DNA from: Streptococcus shenyangsis
Lineage (GTDB): Bacteria; Bacillota; Bacilli; Lactobacillales; Streptococcaceae
Assembly: GCF_006385785.1 (NCBI RefSeq)
Contig: NZ_VFSH01000013.1
Location: 1-57,976 of the forward strand
Reading direction: 5' to 3'
Length of the DNA: 57,976 nucleotides
In this document: one piece after another, positions 9,193-17,465 of the stretch
Layout of the letters: each line of letters starts with the position of its first letter
Numbering within the stretch: position 1 is the first letter of the stretch
Program-made: the position numbers and the translations under genes
Notes under the pieces: model-generated
What the model saw: the letters and a program-made list of their open reading frames with translations, nothing else
Database searches by the model: none
What the model was told of the DNA's origin: nothing

Positions 9193-11484
9193 TTAGATTT
9201 TTTTCTCAATTGGGGCTACACTGGCTAAAAGTTTTTTCAGGCCAACCTCTGGGAAATTGATTTTCAACTCCTGCGTAGCACCGCTACCTGAAACTTCCAG
9301 AACAGTTCCCTCTCCCCATTTATTGTGGAGGGCAATATCACCAATGGACCAATTTGTCTCACTAGACGCTGATTTTGCGCCAGCTGTAAATTGACCAAAT
9401 GGGAGACCGCTTGATTGGATAGTTCTTGGGGCAGCACTACGTTTACGGTCTTGAAGAGCTTGGGCAAGACTCATACCTTGACCGAAGGCAAGAGCACCAC
9501 TGCTATAAGACGCTTTAAAACTTGTATTTGCAGGACGAGCCAGACCTTGATATTCAAGCAAGTCTGAACTGATTTCGTTAATAAAACGAGTCGGACGGTT
9601 GTAGTTGGTACGACCAAAAAGCAGGCGCGAGTTGGCATTGGTCAGATAGAGGACTTTCTCTGCACGCGTAATTCCTACATAGGCCAGACGGCGTTCTTCT
9701 TCTAATTCATCTGGATCCTCAGCTGCACGACTAAGCGGGAAGACATTTTCTTCCATCCCAATCAAAAAGACAACTGGAAACTCGAGACCTTTGGCAGCAT
9801 GCAGGGTCATCAGGGTCACTTCTGATGTCTCCTGACTACCTGAATCTGTGTCTGCAATTAAGGCCAAATCATTTAAGAAACGACTCAGTTTATCCAGACC
9901 AGTTTCCTCTTCTGACACATTAGAGGTGTCATCAAAGTTTTTCGTCACAGAAAGGAACTCTTCGATATTTTCAACCCGAGCCTTACTTTCCAGAGTTGCT
10001 TGAGCATTAAGAATATCAATGTAACCTGTTTTTTCTAGAACTGCTTCAACCAACTCAGTAATGCTTAACTGGTCCAGTTGCTCCCGCAAATCCAGAATCA
10101 TATTGGCAAAATCCCAGATAGACTGGGCTGCTTTTCCTTTGATGCCAGACAACATGATGTTTGCTGAAGCATCTATCATAGACACATTTTGCATATTTGC
10201 AAAATCACGGATTTTCTCAACAGTGCCTGGCCCAATTCCACGTTTCGGTTCGTTGATAATACGCTCAAAACTGATATTGTCACTCAAATTGGCAATGAGG
10301 TTGAGGTAAGCGATAATATCACGGATTTCCTTACGGCTGTAGAACTTTGTTCCTCCAACCATGGTATAAGGAATATTTGACTTGAGCAAGGCTTCCTCAA
10401 TAGTACGAGACTGCGCATTTGTACGATAGAGAACTGCAAAATCCTTGTGAAGGAAGTTTTGACTACGACCTAGTTCATCAATTGTTCTGGCTACAAATAC
10501 AGCCTCATCTAGCTCATCATTGGCACGATAGTAAACGATTTGCTCCCCTTCAGCATTCTGGGTCCAGAGATTCTTAGGACGGCGGTTTTTATTGTTTTTA
10601 ATGACCTCGTTGGCCGCTTGAAGAATGGTTTTAGTTGAGCGGTAATTCTCCTCCAACAAAACAACCTTGGCTTGGGGATAATCTTTCTCGAAATCCAAAA
10701 TATTCTGCATATCAGCACCACGCCAACCGTAGATAGACTGGTCCGCATCCCCAACCACACAGATATTTTTAAATCGCGAAGCCAAGAGTTTGACCAATTG
10801 GTACTGGGCATGGTTGGTATCTTGGTACTCATCAACGTGGATGTACTGGAACTTCTGCTGATAGTAGGTCAAAACATCAGGATTTTGATCAAAGAGACGC
10901 AAGGTCAGCATAATCAAATCATCAAAGTCAACTGACTCCGACTGACGCAGTTCTTTTTGGTAAGCAGTGTAACACTGGGACACGATTTGCGTATACATAT
11001 CGCCAGCTTGGGCAGCATAAGCTACATCATCAATCAGGTCATTCTTGGCATTGGAAATGGTCCCTAAGATGCTTCGTTCATTCCATTTTTTAGGATCCAA
11101 GTTCAACTGCTTGAGAATGCGTTTCATGAGCGTTCGCTGCTCCCCAGGATCTACAATAGTGAAATTGCGGTTGTAGCCAATATGGTCCGCATCACGACGC
11201 AAAATACGAACACACATGGAGTGGAAGGTCGCAATCAGACAGTCCTGAGTAGCTGGATTAAGGTTATAAGCACGCTCTTTCATCTCACGCGCAGCCTTGT
11301 TGGTAAAGGTAATGGCCAAGATATTCCAAGGATTGACTAGCTTTTCATCAATCAAATAAGCAATGCGGTGGGTCAAAACTCGAGTCTTCCCAGAGCCAGC
11401 CCCTGCCATGATTAACAAGGGACCTTCTGTCGTTTGCACCGCCTCAGCCTGACGGTCATTCATTCCATTTAATAATGCGTTCAT
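9193..11484 (-). CDS. pcrA: ATP-dependent DNA helicase, UvrD/PcrA type
   Basis: This SF1A 3'-5' helicase of 763 residues acts in repair, rolling-circle replication and removal of RecA or RNA polymerase from DNA. Walker A is GAGSGKT (28-34), motif II is [11 protein letters not shown], motif III is [14 protein letters not shown], and the C-terminal motifs [14 protein letters not shown] and [11 protein letters not shown] are intact. The C-terminal KOW-like segment ([20 protein letters not shown]) is the RNA-polymerase-binding tail typical of PcrA. It is downstream of fhs on the same strand but separated by a terminator and a BOX. Confidence 0.96.
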   Translation of the reverse strand: MNALLNGMNDRQAEAVQTTEGPLLIMAGAGSGKTRVLTHRIAYLIDEKLVNPWNILAITFTNKAAREMKERAYNLNPATQDCLIATFHSMCVRILRRDADHIGYNRNFTIVDPGEQRTLMKRILKQLNLDPKKWNERSILGTISNAKNDLIDDVAYAAQAGDMYTQIVSQCYTAYQKELRQSESVDFDDLIMLTLRLFDQNPDVLTYYQQKFQYIHVDEYQDTNHAQYQLVKLLASRFKNICVVGDADQSIYGWRGADMQNILDFEKDYPQAKVVLLEENYRSTKTILQAANEVIKNNKNRRPKNLWTQNAEGEQIVYYRANDELDEAVFVARTIDELGRSQNFLHKDFAVLYRTNAQSRTIEEALLKSNIPYTMVGGTKFYSRKEIRDIIAYLNLIANLSDNISFERIINEPKRGIGPGTVEKIRDFANMQNVSMIDASANIMLSGIKGKAAQSIWDFANMILDLREQLDQLSITELVEAVLEKTGYIDILNAQATLESKARVENIEEFLSVTKNFDDTSNVSEEETGLDKLSRFLNDLALIADTDSGSQETSEVTLMTLHAAKGLEFPVVFLIGMEENVFPLSRAAEDPDELEEERRLAYVGITRAEKVLYLTNANSRLLFGRTNYNRPTRFINEISSDLLEYQGLARPANTSFKASYSSGALAFGQGMSLAQALQDRKRSAAPRTIQSSGLPFGQFTAGAKSASSETNWSIGDIALHNKWGEGTVLEVSGSGATQELKINFPEVGLKKLLASVAPIEKKI

Positions 11485-11591
11485 CTTCTCTTCCTTACTC
11501 TTGAAGTCAATATTTCTATTATATCAGAAATCAGGGAAAATATCTTTACCTAGACTGGTTGCGTCTAGAAGGCAACTCCTTATATCTAGAT

Positions 11592-11627
11592 AAAAAAATG
11601 AGCTTGGATTACAATTTCCAAACTCAT
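11592..11627 (-). terminator. Terminator downstream of fhs
   Basis: On the minus strand ATGAGTTTGGA pairs with TCCAAGCTCAT around an 8-base loop, followed by seven Ts. It ends fhs transcription before pcrA. Confidence 0.8.
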
Positions 11628-11631
11628 TTAT

Positions 11632-11735
11632 TACTCAATGAAAATCGAAGTGCAAACTAGGAAGCTAGCCGCAGGCTGTACTTGAGTACGGCAAGGTGAA
11701 GCTGACGTGGTTTGAAGAGATTTTCGAAGAGTATA
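11632..11735 (-). repeat. BOX element (A-C type, no boxB)
   Basis: On the minus strand the copy begins with the boxA end (ATACTCTTCGAAAATCTC) and finishes with the boxC end (GATTTTCATTGAGTA). The central boxB module seen in the copy at 46513 is missing. BOX elements are dispersed noncoding repeats of S. pneumoniae and close relatives. Confidence 0.85.
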
Positions 11736-11752
11736 AAGTCAATTTCAATATA

Positions 11753-13423
11753 CTAGAACAAACCTAATACTGTTCCATCGCTTTCAACATCCATGTTGAG
11801 AGCAGCTGGTCGTTTTGGAAGGCCTGGCATGGTCATAACATCGCCAGTTAGAGCAACGATAAAGCCTGCCCCTAATTTTGGTACTAATTCACGAATGGTA
11901 ATTTCAAAGTTTTCAGGTGCTCCAAGTGCATTTGGATTGTCTGAGAAACTGTACTGAGTCTTAGCCATACAGATTGGCAATTTGTCCCAACCGTTTTGAA
12001 CGATTTGAGCGATTTGTGTTTGAGCTTTCTTCTCAAAGTTTACTTTGCTACCACGGTAGATTTCAGTAACAATCTTTTCAATCTTTTCTTGGACAGAAAG
12101 GTCATTATCGTACAAACGTTTGTAGTTAGCTGGATTTTCAGAGATAGTCTTGACAACCGTTTCAGCAAGAGCTACTCCACCTTCTGCACCATCAGCCCAG
12201 ACACTTGCCAACTCAACTGGTACATCGATTGAGGCACAAAGTTCTTTCAAGGCTGCAATTTCAGCTTCTGTATCAGAAACAAATTCATTGATTGCTACAA
12301 CTGCAGGTACTCCAAATTTACGGATATTTTCAACATGGCGTTTCAAGTTGGCAAAACCTGCTCTAACTGCTTCTACATTTTCCTCTGTCAAAGCGTCTTT
12401 AGCCACGCCACCATTCATCTTAAGGGCACGAAGGGTTGCAACAATAACTACTGCATCTGGAGATGTTGGCAAGTTTGGTGTCTTAATATCAAGGAATTTC
12501 TCGGCACCAAGGTCTGCACCGAAACCAGCTTCAGTAACTGTGTAATCAGCCAAGTGAAGGGCTGTGCTTGTTGCCAAGACTGAATTACATCCGTGAGCAA
12601 TATTGGCAAATGGACCACCGTGTACAAAAGCAGGCGTTCCATAAATTGTCTGAACCAAGTTTGGCTTAATCGCATCCTTCAAAATCAAAGCCAAGGCACC
12701 TTCAACCTGCAAATCACCTACAGAAACTGGTGTACGTTCATAACGATAACCGATAACGATATTGGCCAAACGGTGTTTCAAGTCCTCGATGTCTGTTGCC
12801 AAGCAAAGAATCGCCATGATTTCAGAAGCGACGGTAATGTCAAAGCCATCCTCACGAGGAATACCGTTTAGAGGGCCACCAAGTCCAACAGTCACATGGC
12901 GAAGAGCACGGTCGTTCAAGTCCACTACACGTTTCCAGAGGATACGACGTTGGTCAATTCCCAGCTCATTGCCTTGGTGCAAGTGGTTGTCAATCAAGGC
13001 AGAAAGGGCGTTGTTGGCAGTTGTAATGGCATGCATATCCCCAGTAAAGTGGAGATTGATGTCCTCCATTGGTAAAACTTGAGCGTAGCCACCTCCTGCA
13101 GCACCCCCCTTAATCCCCATTACTGGACCAAGAGATGGTTCGCGGATAGCAATCATGGTTTTCTTGCCAATCTTGTTCAAGGCATCCGCAAGACCAATGG
13201 TAATAGTTGATTTTCCTTCGCCTGCAGGTGTTGGATTGATGGCAGTAACCAAAATCAATTTCCCAACTGGATTGCTCTCAACTGCACGAATTTTATCAAA
13301 GCTAAGCTTAGCCTTGTACTTTCCATACAACTCCAAATCGTCGTAAGAAATACCAAGTTTCTCTACAACATCAACGATTGGTTTCAACTCAATACTCTGT
13401 GCGATTTCAATATCTGTTTTCAT
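11753..13423 (-). CDS. fhs: Formate-tetrahydrofolate ligase
   Basis: This enzyme makes 10-formyl-THF from formate, ATP and THF, feeding purine synthesis and initiator-tRNA formylation. The 556-residue length is standard. The ATP-binding [19 protein letters not shown] segment lies at about 65-83, and the family signature [17 protein letters not shown] is near 108-124. A TATAAT at 13457-13462 (minus strand) 34 bases before the ATG is the likely -10, and AGAGGAG is the Shine-Dalgarno sequence. It is monocistronic: a terminator and BOX follow, and coaB is divergent. Confidence 0.97.
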   Translation of the reverse strand: MKTDIEIAQSIELKPIVDVVEKLGISYDDLELYGKYKAKLSFDKIRAVESNPVGKLILVTAINPTPAGEGKSTITIGLADALNKIGKKTMIAIREPSLGPVMGIKGGAAGGGYAQVLPMEDINLHFTGDMHAITTANNALSALIDNHLHQGNELGIDQRRILWKRVVDLNDRALRHVTVGLGGPLNGIPREDGFDITVASEIMAILCLATDIEDLKHRLANIVIGYRYERTPVSVGDLQVEGALALILKDAIKPNLVQTIYGTPAFVHGGPFANIAHGCNSVLATSTALHLADYTVTEAGFGADLGAEKFLDIKTPNLPTSPDAVVIVATLRALKMNGGVAKDALTEENVEAVRAGFANLKRHVENIRKFGVPAVVAINEFVSDTEAEIAALKELCASIDVPVELASVWADGAEGGVALAETVVKTISENPANYKRLYDNDLSVQEKIEKIVTEIYRGSKVNFEKKAQTQIAQIVQNGWDKLPICMAKTQYSFSDNPNALGAPENFEITIRELVPKLGAGFIVALTGDVMTMPGLPKRPAALNMDVESDGTVLGLF

Positions 13424-13617
13424 TCAAAACTCCTCTAACCTCTTATATGATAATTCATTATAACACAAAACAAGATTTTTAACATCCAAAAACTCTCTAA
13501 ACGTTCGTAAATATCCCTATTTTTAAGGTTTTTAGAGCCCTTTCTTAAATTTTATATGGCTTTATAGTTTGAAACTATAGTAAATCTCCGTTTTTACCAA
13601 AAATTTATCGCTTTCAT

Positions 13618-13646
13618 TTTACTTACCGTTTATTTTTGTGTACAAT
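13618..13646 (+). promoter_or_regulatory. coaB promoter, predicted to give a leaderless mRNA
   Basis: TTTACT and TACAAT (13641-13646) are separated by 17 bases. The -10 box ends only six bases before the preferred coaB ATG at 13653, so transcription would start at or next to the A of ATG. No Shine-Dalgarno sequence is present. Confidence 0.55.
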
Positions 13647-13652
13647 AGTGCT

Positions 13653-14342
13653 ATGAAAATTTTAGTTACATCGGGCGGTACCAGTGAAGCTATTGATAGC
13701 GTCCGCTCTATCACTAACCATTCTACCGGTCGCTTGGGCAAAATCATCACAGAAACCTTGCTTGCTGCAGGGTATGAAGTTTGTTTGATTACAACAAAAC
13801 GAGCTCTGAAGCCAAAAGCTCATCCCAACCTAAATATTATAGAAATTAACAATACCAAGGACCTTCTTCTGGAAATGCAAGAACGTGTTCAGGATTATCA
13901 GGTCTTAATCCACTCAATGGCTGTTTCTGACTACACTCCTGTCTATATGACAGGGCTTGAGGAAGTCCAAGCTAGCTCCAATATAGAAGAGTTTTTAAGC
14001 AAGCAAAATCATCAGACTAAGATTTCTTCAACTGATGAGGTTCAGGTTTTGTTCCTTAAAAAAACACCCAAAATCATCTCTCTAGTCAAGGAATGGAATC
14101 CTACTATTCATCTGATTGGTTTCAAACTGCTTGTTGATGTCTCTGAGGATTATCTCATCGAGATTGCCCGAAAAAGTCTTATCAAGAATCAAGCAGACTT
14201 AATCATTGCAAATGACCAAACTCAAATTTCAACAGACAAGCATCGTGCAATCTTTGTTGAGAAAGATCAGCTTCAAACAGTCAAGACTAAAGAAGAAATT
14301 GCAGAACTCCTCCTTGAAAAAATTCAAGCCTACCATTCTTAG
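13653..14342 (+). CDS. coaB: Phosphopantothenate-cysteine ligase
   Basis: The stand-alone CoaB (229 residues) joins 4'-phosphopantothenate and cysteine using CTP; streptococci have CoaB and CoaC as separate proteins, not fused as Dfp. The N-terminus MKILVTSGGTSEAIDSVRSI and the HSTGRLGK segment are typical, and NQADLIIANDQTQI is the conserved substrate loop. I chose ATG 13653; the GTG five codons upstream (13638) overlaps the -10 box and would add residues the family lacks. It starts the coaB-coaC-S-component operon. Confidence 0.93.
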   Translation: MKILVTSGGTSEAIDSVRSITNHSTGRLGKIITETLLAAGYEVCLITTKRALKPKAHPNLNIIEINNTKDLLLEMQERVQDYQVLIHSMAVSDYTPVYMTGLEEVQASSNIEEFLSKQNHQTKISSTDEVQVLFLKKTPKIISLVKEWNPTIHLIGFKLLVDVSEDYLIEIARKSLIKNQADLIIANDQTQISTDKHRAIFVEKDQLQTVKTKEEIAELLLEKIQAYHS

Positions 14343-14353
14343 AAAGGAAAGAT

Positions 14354-14905
14354 ATGGCACATATTCTCTTGGCTGTAACAGGGTCAATCGCCTCTTACAA
14401 GTCGGCAGATTTAGTCAGTTCTCTAAAAAAACAAGGTCATCAAGTCACGGTTTTAATGACTCAGGCCGCTACAGAGTTTATCCAACCTTTGACACTACAG
14501 GTCTTATCACAGAATCCTGTCCACCTTGATGTCATGAAGGAACCCTATCCTAATCAGATTAATCATATCGAACTTGGAAAAAAGGCAGACTTATTTATCG
14601 TAGCCCCTGGAACAGCTAACACAATTGCAAAGCTAGCCCACGGCTATGCTGACAACATGGTAACCAGCATAGCTCTAGCCTTGCCAAAAAATATTCCTAA
14701 ACTCATCGCACCTGCTATGAATACAAAGATGTATGAACATCCAGCAACTCAGGCTAATCTGAAAACATTAGAAACCTACGGCTATCAGCTAATTTCTCCT
14801 AAGGAATCTTTACTAGCTTGTGGAGACCACGGAAGAGGAGCCTTAGCCGACCTCACAATTATTTTAGAAAGAATAGAGGAAACTCTCGATGAAAAAACGC
14901 TCTAA
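14354..14905 (+). CDS. coaC: Phosphopantothenoylcysteine decarboxylase
   Basis: This FMN-dependent HFCD flavoprotein (183 residues) decarboxylates 4'-phosphopantothenoylcysteine to 4'-phosphopantetheine. The FMN-site start LLAVTGSIASYKSADLV, the catalytic-His region HIELGKKADLFIVAPGTANTIAK, the PAMNTKMY motif and the late LLACGDHGRGALAD clamp with its Cys are all present. An AGAAAGGAAAG Shine-Dalgarno sequence follows the coaB stop. Its 3' end overlaps the start of the membrane protein gene by 17 bases. Confidence 0.95.
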   Translation: MAHILLAVTGSIASYKSADLVSSLKKQGHQVTVLMTQAATEFIQPLTLQVLSQNPVHLDVMKEPYPNQINHIELGKKADLFIVAPGTANTIAKLAHGYADNMVTSIALALPKNIPKLIAPAMNTKMYEHPATQANLKTLETYGYQLISPKESLLACGDHGRGALADLTIILERIEETLDEKTL

Positions 14906-15452
14906 TATTGCACCTATTGCTATCTTTTTTGCAACCATGCTCGTGATACACTTTCTGAGCTCGCTTGCCTTTAATCTTTTTCCATTTCCAATCAAACCGA
15001 CCATTGTTCATATTCCTGTCATTATTGCCAGCATTATCTATGGTCCACGAGTTGGGGTTACACTTGGATTTTTGATGGGACTTCTTAGCTTGACCGTTAA
15101 CACTATTACAATTCTACCGACAAGCTACCTCTTCTCACCATTTGTACCAAATGGAAACATCTACTCAGCTATCATTGCCATCGTCCCACGTATTTTGATT
15201 GGTTTAACTCCTTATCTAGTCTATAAACTAATGAAAAACAAGACTGGTCTGATTTTAGCTGGTGCCCTAGGCTCACTTACCAACACAGTCTTTGTACTTG
15301 GTGGAATTTTCTACCTTTTTGGAAATGTCTTTGATGGTAATATCCAAAAACTCTTAGCAACCGTTATCTCAACAAACTCCATTGCCGAATTAGTCATTTC
15401 CGCAGTTCTAACCCTAGCCATTGTTCCACGACTACAGACTTTAAAAAAATAA
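14889..15452 (+). CDS. ECF transporter S component, probably pantothenate (PanT-like)
   Basis: The 187-residue protein has about six hydrophobic helices and the ECF substrate-binding look (TIVHIPVIIASIIYGPRVGVTLGFLMG). It would be the specificity subunit that uses the shared EcfA/A'/T energising module encoded elsewhere. Overlap with coaC by 17 bases and co-transcription with two CoA genes point to pantothenate or a CoA precursor as the substrate. That is an inference from context and family resemblance, not proven by sequence. Confidence 0.82.
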   Translation: MKKRSNIAPIAIFFATMLVIHFLSSLAFNLFPFPIKPTIVHIPVIIASIIYGPRVGVTLGFLMGLLSLTVNTITILPTSYLFSPFVPNGNIYSAIIAIVPRILIGLTPYLVYKLMKNKTGLILAGALGSLTNTVFVLGGIFYLFGNVFDGNIQKLLATVISTNSIAELVISAVLTLAIVPRLQTLKK

Positions 15453-15453
15453 A

Positions 15454-15494
15454 AACAATCTCCACTTTCAAACCTGAAGGTGGAGATTTTGTTT
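15454..15494 (+). terminator. Terminator after the coaBC operon
   Basis: AATCTCCACTTTC pairs with GAAGGTGGAGATT (one wobble) around AAACCT, followed by a T-rich tract. Confidence 0.8.
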
Positions 15495-15537
15495 GATATA
15501 GTTACTATTATTAGTGAAATCTTTACCAATATCTAAC

Positions 15538-15644
15538 TATAGTGGATTTAACCTAGAATATTACACCAAGGATTCTAAAACGTTTCTAGAAATTAATTTG
15601 ACTTTCCTAATCTCTTTGTTCATATCTTATTTCAATCTACTATA
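15538..15644. repeat. RUP element (107 bp)
   Basis: The segment is exactly 107 bases, with imperfect terminal inverted repeats: TATAGTGGATTTAA at the left, and TATAGTAGATTGAAA as reverse complement of the right end. It begins and ends with TA. This fits the RUP element of S. pneumoniae, a nonautonomous element thought to be mobilised in trans by an IS630-type transposase. It lies about 90 bases upstream of niaX. Confidence 0.85.
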
Positions 15645-15672
15645 AAAATGACCTATAAACCTAAGTAAATCC

Positions 15673-15712
15673 TTGCTTTATTGTCTTGTTTATAGTACTA
15701 TACTAGTGTATA
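15673..15712 (+). promoter_or_regulatory. niaX-niaR promoter with candidate NiaR operator
   Basis: The palindrome TATAC-TAGT-GTATA (15699-15712) overlaps the likely promoter (TTGCTT at 15673, TACTAT at 15696, 17-base spacing). The first operon genes encode a niacin S-component and a NiaR-type repressor, so autoregulation through this site is the natural reading. The exact -10 assignment is uncertain. Confidence 0.5.
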
Positions 15713-15734
15713 TACAGTTAAAAAGGAGATTCTT

Positions 15735-16262
15735 ATGAATACACGGAAAAAGACACAATTTATGACAATGACAGCCCTTTTAACGGCTATTGCGATTTTG
15801 ATTCCAATTGTTATGCCCTTTAAGATTGTCATTCCACCTGCTTCTTACACTTTGGGGAGCCATATCGCTATTTTTATCGCTATGTTCTTGTCGCCCTTGA
15901 TGGCAGTTTTTGTCATCCTAGCCTCTAGTTTTGGATTTTTGATGGCTGGCTATCCTATGGTTATCGTTTTTCGAGCTTTTTCCCATATCTTTTTTGGTAC
16001 TTTGGGAGCTCTTTACCTACAAAAATTCCCCGATACACTAGATAAACCAAAAACTTCCTGGATTTTCAACTTTGTTTTGGCTGTCGTTCATGCCCTTGCT
16101 GAAGTATTAGCCTGTGTCCTTTTTTACGCAACTTCTGGTACTAATGTAGAAAATATGTTTTATGTTCTCTTTGTGCTAGTTGGATTTGGTACAATCATCC
16201 ATAGTATGGTAGACTATACATTAGCACTAGCTGTCTATAAAGTGCTTCGAAAACGCCGGTAA
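15735..16262 (+). CDS. niaX: Niacin ECF transporter S component
   Basis: This is a small integral membrane protein (175 residues, about six helices) of the ECF S-component group. The N-terminus TMTALLTAIAILIPIVMP and the GSHIAIFIAMFLSPLMAVFV segment are typical. It would bind niacin outside the cell and work with the shared EcfAA'T module. The assignment rests on the gene immediately downstream, which encodes the niacin-responsive repressor NiaR. The Shine-Dalgarno sequence AAAAAGGAG is strong. Confidence 0.85.
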   Translation: MNTRKKTQFMTMTALLTAIAILIPIVMPFKIVIPPASYTLGSHIAIFIAMFLSPLMAVFVILASSFGFLMAGYPMVIVFRAFSHIFFGTLGALYLQKFPDTLDKPKTSWIFNFVLAVVHALAEVLACVLFYATSGTNVENMFYVLFVLVGFGTIIHSMVDYTLALAVYKVLRKRR

Positions 16263-16273
16263 AAGGAAGAACT

Positions 16274-16789
16274 ATGACAAAAGATCGCAAACAAGCCCTG
16301 CTCCAACTCTTGAAAGAAGCTCCTAAAGCCCTCAATGGCCAAAGTTTGGCGGAACATTTTCATGTCACACGTCAGGTCATTGTCCAGGACATTGCAATTT
16401 TGAGAGCCGATGGCGCTCCTATCCTATCCACCAATCGTGGCTACGTCTATAAGCAAGTTGATGTCAATCCATACGTCCACAAACTTTTCAAAGTTAAACA
16501 TGAAGTTGAAGAAATCGGGCAGGAACTCCTTGCTATCGTAGATAATGGTGGACGTGTTCAAAATACCTTGATTGACCATCCCGTTTATGGAGAAATTGAA
16601 ACCTTGCTGAAACTGTCTTGTCGCAGAGATGTGCAACATTTTCTAGAACAAGTCGAGCATTCTGATTTTAGACCTCTGTCTGAATTAACAGATGGCATCC
16701 ATTACCACCTAGTCGAAGCTGAAACACAACAAGACCTCCACTATATCGAGGAGGCCTTGGATCAACTTGGTTATTTAGTAAAAGACTAG
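16274..16789 (+). CDS. niaR: Niacin-responsive transcriptional repressor
   Basis: Residues 1-60 form an HTH_11 winged helix (ALNGQSLAEHFHVTRQVIVQDIAILRADG). Residues 75-170 form a 3H domain, the niacin-binding part named for conserved histidines (for example NPYVHKLFKVKHEVEEIGQE and DHPVYGEI). It starts 11 bases after niaX and probably controls that operon through the palindrome at 15699-15712. The 3' end overlaps the convergent Nudix gene by 4 bases. Confidence 0.92.
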   Translation: MTKDRKQALLQLLKEAPKALNGQSLAEHFHVTRQVIVQDIAILRADGAPILSTNRGYVYKQVDVNPYVHKLFKVKHEVEEIGQELLAIVDNGGRVQNTLIDHPVYGEIETLLKLSCRRDVQHFLEQVEHSDFRPLSELTDGIHYHLVEAETQQDLHYIEEALDQLGYLVKD

Positions 16790-17253
16790 AAGATTTTCTT
16801 CTCCCAATCATCTTCTGTACGGCGAGGGTAGAAAAACTCTGATTTGTCAGGAGCTTCCATCATTTCCATCAAAGGTAACATATCATAGGCCAGATCCAAG
16901 TTTGGAAGCTGGTCTTTTTGCACCCAAGAAACTTCTCCTTCTTCTGAAGATTGAAGAGTTCCAGTAAACTCGGTCGCCTTATAACAAATGACAATATAGC
17001 GCCCACCTGTATCTAGTGGCCAATTTTTAATGCCGACAAGTTGAGGATTCTGAATAGTCAACCCTGTTTCTTCGTAGATCTCACGAATGACAGACTCTAC
17101 GAAAGATTCGCCATTTTCTACATGGCCTCCTGGAAAGGCATAACCAGACCAGCGATTGTTTTCAGGAGCACGATACTGCATCACCACGCGCTGAGTTTCG
17201 AGGTCTTCAATCAGACAAATATTTGTTAAAATCGTTAATTGGGAACGGGACAT
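16786..17253 (-). CDS. Nudix hydrolase (MutT/NUDIX family)
   Basis: The Nudix box is complete at residues 43-65: G43, E49, then REIYEETG (57-64). The enzyme should hydrolyse a nucleoside diphosphate linked to another group; an 8-oxo-dGTPase role is possible because of family resemblance, but the substrate cannot be read from the sequence. The length is 155 residues. It converges with niaR. The stop of a gene remnant on the same strand is five bases upstream of its ATG. Confidence 0.9.
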   Translation of the reverse strand: MSRSQLTILTNICLIEDLETQRVVMQYRAPENNRWSGYAFPGGHVENGESFVESVIREIYEETGLTIQNPQLVGIKNWPLDTGGRYIVICYKATEFTGTLQSSEEGEVSWVQKDQLPNLDLAYDMLPLMEMMEAPDKSEFFYPRRTEDDWEKKIF

Positions 17254-17257
17254 AAAT

Positions 17258-17449
17258 TTACTCGCTTTCTAATTTTGAATTATCTTTCACTTTAAACTTA
17301 ATTACCTTATAACTCTGAAACTTTAAAAAGACACTACTACCTGAACGCCATCCTTTAGCACAATAGTAGTAAGAAAACTCATATAAGGAATCTGGTGTCT
17401 CTGAATTATCTATCCGTTTGAAATAAATTCTACCATTCCATCTTCTACT
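17258..17449 (-). pseudogene. 3' remnant of an unidentified gene
   Basis: Between an in-frame TAG and the TAA at 17258 lies an open 63-codon stretch with no Met codon. It reads as plausible protein (NGRIYFKRIDNSETPDSLYE, then FSYYYCAKGWRSGSSVFLKF). The aromatic-rich, protein-like composition and lack of a start suggest the C-terminal end of a gene whose front was lost, perhaps when the DUF2971 gene beside it was acquired. I do not recognise the family. Confidence 0.4.
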
Positions 17450-17465
17450 CTAAATCGTTCTCAAC

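Noticed and set aside
13424..13637. Search for a small gene or RNA in the fhs-coaB gap
   Set aside because: Only promoter-like sequence and AT-rich DNA were found; no open frame with a ribosome site or stable fold.
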